64,000 nt of DNA, taken from contig CAYGBI010000004.1 in assembly GCA_964348085.1 (NCBI GenBank), positions 22,036 through 86,035 of the forward strand, read 5' to 3'. Below are positions 18,259-26,717 of the stretch, piece after piece. The notes under the pieces are model-generated. The model did no database searches and was not told the origin of the DNA. It saw nothing but the letters and a program-made list of their open reading frames with translations. The translations under genes and the position numbers were made by a program. This DNA comes from VXYL01 sp964348085 (lineage in GTDB: Bacteria; Pseudomonadota; Gammaproteobacteria; Pseudomonadales; Azotimanducaceae). How positions within the stretch are numbered: position 1 is the first letter of the stretch; each line of letters begins with the position of its first letter.

Positions 18259-21096
18259 TTAGTTCTGCACGGCTGCGCCGGCGAGTTGCTCGAGCGACCG
18301 CAGTTGCTCGTTCAACGCGGTTAGCTTCGCCTGCTGCGCATCCCCTTTGTCCCGCTCCTTCGCCACCACGGCCGGCGGCGCCTTGGCGAGGAAGTTGGCG
18401 TTGCCGAGTTTGGCGTTGGTGCGCTTCAAGTCCTTGTGCAACTTGGCGATTTCCTTGTTCAGCCTAGCCCGCTCCACCGGCAAGTCGATGACGCCGGCGA
18501 GGGGCACCATCGCCTTCAAGTCGCCGACCATCTGCAGGCAGGCGGCGGGCGGTTCTTCGTCGGTGGCCAGCCACTGTACCGTGGCGACTTTACCGAGCCG
18601 GCGCAGTAGCGCTTCGGTCTGCGCGCAGAGCTGCCGATCTCGCGGGCCGCCGCCTTGCAATAGCAGGTTCACTTCCTTGGCCGGGCTGATGTTCAACTCG
18701 CCACGGATGTTCCTTACCCCGTTGACCACCCCTTTCAACCAGCCAACGGCGGCTTCGGCGTCGGCATCCGCCGGCCACTCGTCGGCGGCGGGGAAGGGCT
18801 GGCGCATGATCGTACGGTCGCGTTGCTCAGTGGCGTCGGCGACGCGTCGCCACAGCGTTTCCGTGATGAACGGCATGATCGGGTGGGCGAGGCGCAGCAG
18901 CGTCTCCAACACCTCCAGCAAGGTCTTACGCGCGGCGCGGAGTTGCGCTGGCGTGGAGTGCTTGTCGAACAGCACGGGTTTGGTGAGTTCCAAATACCAG
19001 TCGCAGTACTCGTGCCATGCGAACTCGTAGACGGCGTTGGCGTACAGATCGAAGCGGTAGTCGGCAATGGCGCGATGCGCTTGGTCCACGACTCGTCCCA
19101 GCAGAGAACGGATCCAGCGGTCCGCCGGGCCGTCGCCGACCTCGCCGGCACGCGCCGCACCCCCGGTGTGCAGAAGCACGAACTTCGTTGCGTTCCACAG
19201 CTTGTTGCAGAAGTTCCGATAGCCCGCTATGCGGTTCAGGTCGAAGGCGAGGTCCCGGCCCTGCGACGCCATGGCGCAGAACGTGAAGCGCAACGCGTCG
19301 GTGCCGTAGGCGGGTATGCCGTCGGGGTATTCGCGACGGGTGCGCGCTTCGATGTCCTTGGCCATTTGCGGCTGGGTCATGTTCGCCGTGCGCTTGGCGA
19401 CCAGCCCGTCGCTGGAGACGCCGTCGATCAAGTCCATGGGATCGAGGCCGTTGCCGCGGGTTTTGGACATCTTCGCACCGTCGGCATCGCGCACCATGCC
19501 GTGAATGTAGACCTTGCGGAACGGCACTTCGCCGGTGAAGCGCAAGGTCATCATAATCATCCGCGCCACCCAGAAGAAAATGATGTCGTAGCCGGTCACC
19601 AGCACGTCGGTAGGGTGGAACTCCTCGAGTTCCGGCGTTTGCTCCGGCCAGCCCAAGGTGCCGAAGGTCCACAGCGCGGACGAGAACCAAGTGTCCAGAA
19701 CGTCGTCGTCCTGACGCAGCGCCACGCCCTCGGCGACGCCCCCCTTGGCCCGCGCCTCCGCCTCGGTGCGGCCGACGTAGACCCTACCGTGGTCGTCGTA
19801 CCATGCCGGAATGCGGTGCCCCCACCACTGCTGGCGGCTGATGCACCAGTCTTTGATTTCGCGCATCCACGCGAAGTACATGTTTTCGTACTGTTTGGGT
19901 ACGAACTCGATGGAGCCGTTCCGGACCGCCTCGACAGCCGGCGTCGCCAGCGGCTCGATGCGCACGAACCACTGATCCGTCAGCCACGGTTCGACGATCG
20001 CGCCCGAACGGTCGCCCCGAGGCACGGTGTGGTCGTGCCGTTCAATGCGCTCGACGAGGCCGGCCGCGGTGAGGTCGGCGACCACTTGATCGCGGGCGGC
20101 GAATCGGTCCAGCCCTCGGTACGCCGCCGGCGCGTCGTCGTTGAGCGACGCGTCGGCGTTGAAGATGTTGATGACTTCGAGCCCATGGCGAACGCCGACT
20201 TCGTAATCGTCGAAATCGTGTGCCGGCGTAATCTTCACGCAGCCGGAGCCGAATCCCCGGTCCACGTGTTCGTCGGCGATCACCGGGATGCGCCGACCCA
20301 CCAAGGGCAGTTCCACCTCGCGACCGACTAGCGCACGGAAGCGATCGTCGTCGGGATGGACGGCGACGGCGGTGTCGCCGAGCATGGTCTCCGGGCGCGT
20401 AGTGGCGACCACCAGATGGTCTATGCCGCCGCTCGTCGTCGCCCCGTCGGCCAGGGGATAGCGCAAGTGCCAGAGGTGGCCGGGCTCCTCTTGGTTGTCG
20501 ACTTCCAAATCGGAGATGGAGGTCTTCAACGCCGGATCCCAGTTCACCAGCCGCTTGCCGCGATAGATCAAGCCGTCCTCGTAGAGGCGCACGAACACCT
20601 CGATCACCGCGCGGGAGAAACCCTCGTCCATGGTGAAGCGTTCCCGGGACCAGTCGACCGAGGACCCCATGCGTCGAATCTGTTGGGAGATGTTGCCGCC
20701 GGTCTCGCGCTTCCACTGCCAGACCTTGTCGATGAATGCCTCTCTGGAAATGTCTTGCCGCGTGATGCCCTGCGCCAAGAGCTGCCGCTCGACCACCATT
20801 TGCGTGGCGATCTGCGCATGGTCGGTGCCGGTTTGCCAAAGTGTGCGCTTGCCGCTCATGCGCTGATAGCGAATCAGCGCGTCCATCAGCGTGTGTTGAA
20901 AGGCGTGGCCGATGTGTAGGCGGTCGGTGACGTTGGGCGGCGGGATGGCGATGCAGTACGGCGCGCCGTTGCCGGACGCATGGAAGCAACCCTCGCGTTC
21001 CCACTGCGCGTAGAGTTCGCGCTCGATGGCGTCGGGATTGAAGCTGCCGCCAATGCGCTCCCGCCGCTCGCCGTCACTGGTCGCCGAAGCCGCCAC
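18259..21096 (-). CDS. valS: Valine--tRNA ligase
   Basis: A 945-residue class I aminoacyl-tRNA synthetase that charges tRNA-Val and edits threonine. The HIGH motif is in 'PPPNVTDRLHIGHAF', KMSKS is 'KMSKTRGN', the editing domain holds 'TTRPETMLGDTAVAVHP', and a C-terminal coiled coil is rich in Lys/Glu ('ERARLNKEIAKLHKDLKR'). I place the start at a GTG (21094-21096), four bases after the holC stop, with GGGAG just upstream; an open frame extends into holC but would add residues unlike the family. Order pepA-holC-valS is the standard gammaproteobacterial one. Confidence 0.95.
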   Translation of the reverse strand: MAASATSDGERRERIGGSFNPDAIERELYAQWEREGCFHASGNGAPYCIAIPPPNVTDRLHIGHAFQHTLMDALIRYQRMSGKRTLWQTGTDHAQIATQMVVERQLLAQGITRQDISREAFIDKVWQWKRETGGNISQQIRRMGSSVDWSRERFTMDEGFSRAVIEVFVRLYEDGLIYRGKRLVNWDPALKTSISDLEVDNQEEPGHLWHLRYPLADGATTSGGIDHLVVATTRPETMLGDTAVAVHPDDDRFRALVGREVELPLVGRRIPVIADEHVDRGFGSGCVKITPAHDFDDYEVGVRHGLEVINIFNADASLNDDAPAAYRGLDRFAARDQVVADLTAAGLVERIERHDHTVPRGDRSGAIVEPWLTDQWFVRIEPLATPAVEAVRNGSIEFVPKQYENMYFAWMREIKDWCISRQQWWGHRIPAWYDDHGRVYVGRTEAEARAKGGVAEGVALRQDDDVLDTWFSSALWTFGTLGWPEQTPELEEFHPTDVLVTGYDIIFFWVARMIMMTLRFTGEVPFRKVYIHGMVRDADGAKMSKTRGNGLDPMDLIDGVSSDGLVAKRTANMTQPQMAKDIEARTRREYPDGIPAYGTDALRFTFCAMASQGRDLAFDLNRIAGYRNFCNKLWNATKFVLLHTGGAARAGEVGDGPADRWIRSLLGRVVDQAHRAIADYRFDLYANAVYEFAWHEYCDWYLELTKPVLFDKHSTPAQLRAARKTLLEVLETLLRLAHPIMPFITETLWRRVADATEQRDRTIMRQPFPAADEWPADADAEAAVGWLKGVVNGVRNIRGELNISPAKEVNLLLQGGGPRDRQLCAQTEALLRRLGKVATVQWLATDEEPPAACLQMVGDLKAMVPLAGVIDLPVERARLNKEIAKLHKDLKRTNAKLGNANFLAKAPPAVVAKERDKGDAQQAKLTALNEQLRSLEQLAGAAVQN

Positions 21097-21100
21097 CGGG

Positions 21101-21520
21101 TTACTCCCAGTCTTTCGCTTCGTGATGGAACAACGGATAGCCCAGCTCGCGGTAGCGGCGGTATTTGGCGCGGCCGGCGGCGCGTTCGGTGGACAGCACC
21201 ACTTCCGCGACACGGGCGAAGCCGGTGCGCCGCGGCAGGATGTCGTCCGCCAAGTTGACGAGTACGTCGGCGCGATCTGGTGTTTCGTCGCCGGCTCCGA
21301 TGGTCACCGGCTCTTCGCCGCTGGCGTCGGCGAGCGTGGCGTGGGGCAGGAAGCGCTGGGGCGGATAGTCCCACATGAGATCGTCGACCTCGGCCGGCGC
21401 GTCGGTGCGAACGTGTACTCGTAGCCCGGCCAGTACCGCCTTGTGCGCGAGGCGACAGCCGAAACGCTGCTTGGCGAGCTGGTCGACGTCCGGCAGGATG
21501 TAGAAGTCGACGCGGGTCAT
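21101..21520 (-). CDS. holC: DNA polymerase III subunit chi
   Basis: A 139-residue chi subunit, which links the clamp loader to SSB. The pattern 'RVDFYILPD', 'ACRL' replaced by 'GCRLAHKAVLAGLRVHVRTD', 'LMWDYPPQRFLPHA' and 'NLADDILP' matches the family. Its ATG overlaps the pepA stop in an ATGA, indicating coupled translation, and valS starts four bases after its stop. Confidence 0.92.
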   Translation of the reverse strand: MTRVDFYILPDVDQLAKQRFGCRLAHKAVLAGLRVHVRTDAPAEVDDLMWDYPPQRFLPHATLADASGEEPVTIGAGDETPDRADVLVNLADDILPRRTGFARVAEVVLSTERAAGRAKYRRYRELGYPLFHHEAKDWE

Positions 21521-22974
21521 GGCGCCTTGGCTTCGCCCGCTTCGGCAAGCAGGTACTCGAACAGCGCCGGCAGCGGGCGGCCGGTGGAACCCTTGTTGTT
21601 GGTATACGCCGTACCGGCGATGTCCAAGTGCGCCCAGCGGTAATCCTTGGCGAATCGCGACAGGAAGCAGGCGGCGGTGATGGACCCGGCGGCTCGCCCG
21701 CCGATGTTCTTCATATCCGCGAAAACGCTCTTCAACTGCTTCTGGTAGTCGTCCCACAGCGGCATTCGCCATAGGCGGTCGCCGGCGACGTCACCCGCGG
21801 CGAGCAGCGCTTCGGCCAAGGCGTCGTCGTTGGCGTAGAGAGCGCTCGCCGGGGCGCCTAAGGCGACGACCTGTGCGCCGGTGAGCGTGGCGATGTCGAC
21901 CACGATCTTCGGCTTGAAGCGCGCAGCGTAAGTTAGGGCATCGCACAACACCAACCGGCCTTCGGCGTCGGTATTGAGTATTTCGACGGTTTGCCCGGAC
22001 ATGGTGGTGACGATGTCGCTCGGCCGCGTCGCCCGGCCGCTGGGCATGTTCTCCGCCGCCGCCGCGATCGCCACCAAGTTGAGCGGCAGCTCGGCTTCGA
22101 TGACGGCTTTCGCGGCACCGAGCACGCTCGCCGCCCCGCACATGTCGAACTTCATCTCGGCGATGCTGCCGGCGCCCTTCAGATTGATGCCGCCGGTATC
22201 GAAGGTGATGCCCTTGCCGATGAGCACGTAGGGCGCGTCGGCGGGTTCGCCGCCGGTGTATTCCACCACCGTCATCTTCGCCGGCGCATCGCTGCCCTCG
22301 GTTACGGAGAGATAGGCGCCCATGCCGAGCTCGCGCATATCCGTTTCCTCGAGCACGCGCACGGTGACATTGTCGCCGGCGAGACCTCCGGCCGTTTCCG
22401 CGACGAAGGCCGGGTTGCAGACGTTGGGCGGTTGGTTGCCTAAGTCCTTGGCGAGGGCGAGGCCGCCGTCGAGCGCTTGCGCTTGCCGGACCGCAAGCCG
22501 GGTTTGCGCCTGCTGCTTGGCGAGAATCGCCAGCCGCGTAAGCTTGGCCGCGTCGGGCTGTTTCGACTTGTAGGCGTTGAAGCGATAGCTCGCGGCCGAG
22601 GCCGCCGCCAGCGCGACGCGCGTCTTCCAGTGGTTGTCCTTGCCAGCGACCTCGAAACTGTCCAAACACAGCGTCGCATCCGCTACGTCGAGCGCCGCGA
22701 CTGCCTTGGCCGCGGCTTCCATGTCCTTGCGGAACGCCTTGTCCGGGGACTGCTTCGGCGCCTTGTCGGTGCCGACGACCAAGAGCCGGGAAGGCTCGCC
22801 GTCCAAGAACAATCGGGCGATGCTGCCGGTCTCGTTCTTGGTGCCGGCGAGCACGAGCCGCAACTGCTCGCCGACTCCCAAGGCGTCGGCCAAGGGCTGT
22901 GCGCCGGCGCGGGAAACGACGAGGCAGGCGGTTTTGGCCTCCGTCGCGGCGCCGGTCTTAACCGTATATTCCAT
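21517..22974 (-). CDS. pepA: Leucyl aminopeptidase (M17, PepA)
   Basis: A 485-residue cytosolic M17 aminopeptidase; the E. coli homologue also binds DNA in XerCD recombination. The N-terminal Macro-like domain covers about 1-165. Two-metal residues are in 'IGKGITFDTGGINLKG', 'MKFDMCGAASV' and the signature 'NTDAEGRLVLCDAL'. I use the ATG at 22972-22974, because residues encoded upstream do not resemble the family. First gene of pepA-holC-valS, divergent from lptF-lptG. Confidence 0.95.
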   Translation of the reverse strand: MEYTVKTGAATEAKTACLVVSRAGAQPLADALGVGEQLRLVLAGTKNETGSIARLFLDGEPSRLLVVGTDKAPKQSPDKAFRKDMEAAAKAVAALDVADATLCLDSFEVAGKDNHWKTRVALAAASAASYRFNAYKSKQPDAAKLTRLAILAKQQAQTRLAVRQAQALDGGLALAKDLGNQPPNVCNPAFVAETAGGLAGDNVTVRVLEETDMRELGMGAYLSVTEGSDAPAKMTVVEYTGGEPADAPYVLIGKGITFDTGGINLKGAGSIAEMKFDMCGAASVLGAAKAVIEAELPLNLVAIAAAAENMPSGRATRPSDIVTTMSGQTVEILNTDAEGRLVLCDALTYAARFKPKIVVDIATLTGAQVVALGAPASALYANDDALAEALLAAGDVAGDRLWRMPLWDDYQKQLKSVFADMKNIGGRAAGSITAACFLSRFAKDYRWAHLDIAGTAYTNNKGSTGRPLPALFEYLLAEAGEAKAP

Positions 22975-23300
22975 GATCCAACCACCACAAGCGTGGTCGC
23001 ATTCTAAGCGTGATCGCTCGCCTCCGCACTTGCCGATAATCGCATCCGAACAAGGGTTGCACTTTGCTGCGGCGCGGGCGCTTGCAGTCCTTGGTGGCGG
23101 TTCGCGTCGCACCGAGAACGGTCGGGGCCCCGCCCGGCAAAGCGCGACGAGGGAGCGTATCGGGCAATATGCGCCCGAGGAGCAAACGATGCCGGGGCGG
23201 GTTGCATGTCCGTTCGAATGCTGCACGACTTTCACGACGGCCCGCTGGTGCAACGGCTACGGCGAGCCCGCAAGCCGAATCATGCTGATCGGGTCGTCAG
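22975..23300. other. Intergenic region between pepA and lptF
   Basis: This 326-base divergent gap should carry the promoters of pepA-holC-valS and lptF-lptG. Several frames are open through it, as expected from the base composition; the best is a 34-codon frame at 23206-23310 on the plus strand that overlaps the lptF start. None resembles a known protein. I see no clear -35/-10 pair. Confidence 0.5.
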
Positions 23301-24362
23301 GTGGCCGTAGCGTTTCGCTACATCGCCCGCGAGTTGCTGCTGCTGTTCTTGGCGGTGTTCGCGCTGCTGCTCGTCGTCGGCTTGGGCGGCCGTTTCATCG
23401 GCTTCTTGCAAGAGGCCGCCGCCGGACGTTTCGCTGCTGAAGTGTTGTGGCTGGTGTTGCTGCTGCGGGTGCCGGAGTTCGTGCAGGTGACGGTGCCGTT
23501 CGCGTTCTTCCTCGCGCTGCTCCTGACCTTCGGGCGTCTGCACGCCGAGCACGAATACGTCGCGCTGTTGATCGGCGGCGCGAGCCCGGGCCGAATCGTC
23601 GGCTGGCTGCTTGCCGCCGCCGCGCCGGTGGCCGCTCTGGTCGCGGCGCTGTCGTTCACTGTCACTCCGGATGCGCGCGGAGCCTACGCCAAGCTCTCCC
23701 TCGAACAACTCGCGGACAGCGAGCTGGACGCCGTCGTCCCCGGCGCGTTCCACGTCTACTCCCATGGTCGTCGCGTCACCTACACCCAAGAAGTGGACCG
23801 CGAAGCGAATCGGCTGCGAGGGGTGTTCACGGCGGAACAACGCGGCCCGCTGAGCGTGACGGTGTGGGCGGAGAGTGGCCGGCAACACCGCCTTCCCGAC
23901 ACGGGCAGCCGCTTTCTCGAGCTGGAGAACGGCGCGCGCTACGAGGGCGCCCCGGGAGACCCGAACTTTCGCGTGGTGAGGTTCAAGCGGCTGGGACAGC
24001 GCTTAGAGCGTGAGTTGCCCATGCCGCTCGAGGATGCACGCATGTCGCCCACGGGAGCGCTCGACGCGGGCGATCCCCGCGAAGCGGCGGAGCTGCAATG
24101 GCGCTTCGCGTTGCCGCTGTTGACCCTCATCGGCGCACTCGGGGCGTTCGGCGTCTCGCGGGGGCGGCCGCGGGCCGGTCGCTTTGCCCGCCTGCTGCCG
24201 GGCGTTGGCCTGTTCGTCGCCTATTACCTTCTGTTGGTATACGCGCAGGACTTTGTCGCCGAGGGCGTATTGCCGCCGGCGTTGGGCTTGTGGTGGGTTC
24301 ACGGTTTGGCGCTCGCGGTCGCCGCGTGGCTGTCCCTACGTTCCGCTCGGCCGGCGGGTTGA
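23301..24362 (+). CDS. lptF: LPS export ABC transporter permease LptF
   Basis: One of the two inner-membrane permeases that extract LPS for transport by LptB2FGC. The 353-residue protein has two N-terminal helices and the RVPEFVQVTVPFAFFLALLL segment split by them, a periplasmic beta-jellyroll (about 115-255) and three C-terminal helices. Start is a GTG at 23301. LptG follows five bases after the stop. Confidence 0.93.
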   Translation: MAVAFRYIARELLLLFLAVFALLLVVGLGGRFIGFLQEAAAGRFAAEVLWLVLLLRVPEFVQVTVPFAFFLALLLTFGRLHAEHEYVALLIGGASPGRIVGWLLAAAAPVAALVAALSFTVTPDARGAYAKLSLEQLADSELDAVVPGAFHVYSHGRRVTYTQEVDREANRLRGVFTAEQRGPLSVTVWAESGRQHRLPDTGSRFLELENGARYEGAPGDPNFRVVRFKRLGQRLERELPMPLEDARMSPTGALDAGDPREAAELQWRFALPLLTLIGALGAFGVSRGRPRAGRFARLLPGVGLFVAYYLLLVYAQDFVAEGVLPPALGLWWVHGLALAVAAWLSLRSARPAG

Positions 24363-24367
24363 CGCGC

Positions 24368-25435
24368 ATGGTCGGCGGCGGCATGGACCGGTATGTGGCG
24401 GCGACTGTGCTGCAGGCGGTCGGCGTCGTGTTGATTTGTCTCGTGACCGTGGTGACGCTGTTCACGCTGGTCGATGAGTTGCGGGACATCACGCCCGGCT
24501 ATAGCGAACAGCATGCGCTTCTCTATGTGCTCTACAGCACGCCGCGCCGCGCCTACGAGTTGCTGCCCTATGCCGTTTTCATCGGTGCGCTGGTGGGCCT
24601 TGGCATGATGGCGAGCCAAGAGGAACTCACCGTATTCCGAGCTGCCGGCGCCTCCGTGCTGCGCCTATTTGGCGCCGTGGCGGCGCCGGCGCTGCTCCTG
24701 CTGCTGGGCAACCAAGCCTTGGGCGAGTTCGTCGCGCCTGCCGGCGAAGCGGCGGCGGCGACGTTGAAGCTGCGCGTGCAACGGGGAGGCCAAGGCTACA
24801 TTCACGCCGCGCAGTGGCATCGGGAGGGAGACCTGTACACCAGCGTCGAAGGCTACGGCGAGGACGGCAAGTTGGTCGGCGTGCGCCAGTTCCGCTTCAC
24901 CGACGGCGAGTTGCGCGTCAGTCGCTATGCCGAAGCGGCGACCTTCCGGCCAATGACCGGCGACTGGCTGCTCGAAGACGTCGTCGAGACCCGTTTGCGT
25001 CCCTCGGCCACGAGCGTGCGGCGCTACGAGTCGCTGCCTTGGCGAAGCGACGCCAACCCGCAGACGCTGAGCGCCAAGGCGCTGTTCGACCCGGCCAAGC
25101 TGTCGTTCGCCGACCTCGCCTACCAGATCGACTACTTGCAACGCGAGGGCTTGGCGGCCACGCGCTACCAAGTGTCCTTCTGGAACAAGGCGCTGCAACC
25201 GGTGGCGGTGCTGGGGTTGGTGCTGTTGGCGGTGGGCTTCGTGATCGGCCCGTTGCGGGAGGTGGGCATGGGGGCTCGGCTGGCGGTTGGCGTCGCGGTG
25301 GGCTTGGCGTTCAAGTATTTGCTCGATGTGTTCGCGCCGATGAGCATCGTGTTCGGCATTCCACCGTGGCTTGCGATGTCCGTGCCGGTGGCGGGCTGCT
25401 GGTTGGCGGGCGTCGTGGCGATTCGGCGCATCTAA
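24368..25435 (+). CDS. lptG: LPS export ABC transporter permease LptG
   Basis: Partner of LptF, about 355 residues with the same layout: two to three N-terminal helices ('YVAATVLQAVGVVLICLV', 'SEQHALLYVLYSTPRRAYELLPYAVFIGALVGLG'), a periplasmic domain and three C-terminal helices. A second ATG at 24383 (protein starting MDRY) is equally possible; the 24368 one lies closer to the lptF stop. LptF and LptG are co-transcribed as in other Gammaproteobacteria. Confidence 0.93.
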   Translation: MVGGGMDRYVAATVLQAVGVVLICLVTVVTLFTLVDELRDITPGYSEQHALLYVLYSTPRRAYELLPYAVFIGALVGLGMMASQEELTVFRAAGASVLRLFGAVAAPALLLLLGNQALGEFVAPAGEAAAATLKLRVQRGGQGYIHAAQWHREGDLYTSVEGYGEDGKLVGVRQFRFTDGELRVSRYAEAATFRPMTGDWLLEDVVETRLRPSATSVRRYESLPWRSDANPQTLSAKALFDPAKLSFADLAYQIDYLQREGLAATRYQVSFWNKALQPVAVLGLVLLAVGFVIGPLREVGMGARLAVGVAVGLAFKYLLDVFAPMSIVFGIPPWLAMSVPVAGCWLAGVVAIRRI

Positions 25436-25485
25436 AGCCCGCCCGGTGTAGGCTTGGCGTCTCCCAGTCCACTCGTGGGGTGGCC

Positions 25486-26115
25486 GTGACCTACGACATA
25501 CCTGTGCGCTGTTCCTGCCGCGCTCTGCAGGGCGTCTTGGCTGCCGTTTCGCCTAGTCGCGTGGGACGCGCCGTTTGCTACTGCGACGACTGCCAAGCGT
25601 TCGCCCACTACTTGCGGCGCCAAGACGATGTTCTCGATGAGTACGGCGGCACCGCCATCGTGCAGACGACGCCGAACCGGCTGTCGATCAAGACCGGGGT
25701 CGAGCACTTGGCGAGCGTTCGCTTGACGGATCGTGGCGCCTTGCGCTGGTACGCGGCCTGCTGTCGCACGCCCATCGGCAATACGTTGGCATCGCCCAAG
25801 TTTCCGTTCGTCGGGTTGATTCACAGTTGCTTGGACTTCGCTGCCTTGCCCACGACTGTCGATGCCGCACTCGGTCCGGTGCGGGCACGCGTGTTCCGGC
25901 GTTACGCCGTTGGCGACGCCGAAGCGCTACGGGAATCGCCCCGTCTTTCGCCATCTTTCCTGCTCGCCGGTGCCCGCCGAACGCTTGGGGCGCGCTTATC
26001 CGGCGCTTACAAGCACACGCCGTTCTTCGATGGGGAAGGGCGGCCGGTGGCGACGCCTCATCGGCTCGACGAGGAGGAACGCTCGGCGCTACCGCCTTAC
26101 GCGGCGAGTGGCTAG
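25486..26115 (+). CDS. GFA-like protein (DUF6151 type)
   Basis: About 209 residues resembling glutathione-dependent formaldehyde-activating (GFA/CENP-V) fold proteins. Zinc-type cysteines occur as 'VRCSCRALQG', 'VCYCDDCQAFA' and 'YAACCRTPIGNT', which is the GFA pattern, followed by a longer C-terminal part seen in DUF6151 proteins. The function is not established. It begins with a GTG; another GTG two codons upstream (25480) is possible. No signal peptide. It follows lptG by about 50 bases. Confidence 0.75.
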   Translation: MTYDIPVRCSCRALQGVLAAVSPSRVGRAVCYCDDCQAFAHYLRRQDDVLDEYGGTAIVQTTPNRLSIKTGVEHLASVRLTDRGALRWYAACCRTPIGNTLASPKFPFVGLIHSCLDFAALPTTVDAALGPVRARVFRRYAVGDAEALRESPRLSPSFLLAGARRTLGARLSGAYKHTPFFDGEGRPVATPHRLDEEERSALPPYAASG

Positions 26116-26183
26116 CGTCGTAAGCGCCGTTGCCTATATATGGCGCCGCCTTTCTGTCCAGCCCGGCTAGACCGCGGCACTCG

Positions 26184-26624
26184 TTACCGAACTCGCTTCT
26201 GGGTACGTATCACCGTGCTGTCGGAAAAGCGGTCCGGCCACGTCCGCTGCTCGCTGTCGAACCACATCCAGAAGTAACCGAGGCCGAGGGTTGCCAAGCT
26301 CGCCAAGCCGCCCAAGAACCGCCACAGCGCTTGCCGGGGCGTGATCGCTTGGCCGACGTTGGGGACGACTCGCAAGCGCCAAGCGAGCATGCCGAGCGTC
26401 TGCCCTCGGCGGCACCAGAAGAAGGCGAAGAACGCATACAGCTCGATGAACAAGATGCTTTGCACCCAAGCCCCGACCACGGCGTCGCCGAGCAGAGTGA
26501 CCAAGGCGACGATGGTGGCCACCCAAATCGCGACAACGACCAGCGCGTCGTAGGCCATGGCGGCGAAGCGGTAACGCAGCGGGGCGACGACAAGCGGGTC
26601 TTGGGCTACGGCTTCGGTGGACAT
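26184..26624 (-). CDS. RDD family membrane protein
   Basis: A 146-residue inner-membrane protein with the RDD domain: 'APLRYRFAAMAYDALVVVAIWVA' (here AYD for the usual R-D-D arrangement), two long hydrophobic helices, 'RRGQTLGMLAWRLRVV' and 'ALWRFLGG'. Family members are often placed near transport genes, and some have been proposed as ion antiporters, but no function can be assigned. Divergent from glcB. Confidence 0.85.
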   Translation of the reverse strand: MSTEAVAQDPLVVAPLRYRFAAMAYDALVVVAIWVATIVALVTLLGDAVVGAWVQSILFIELYAFFAFFWCRRGQTLGMLAWRLRVVPNVGQAITPRQALWRFLGGLASLATLGLGYFWMWFDSEQRTWPDRFSDSTVIRTQKRVR

Positions 26625-26717
26625 CTTGGCGAACGGGCTTTGCCGCGAGCGTAGCAGACCGACAGGACACTAGTTGACCGGAACGGCTAACATTCGGGCT
26701 TGGCGAGGAGGGCCTGC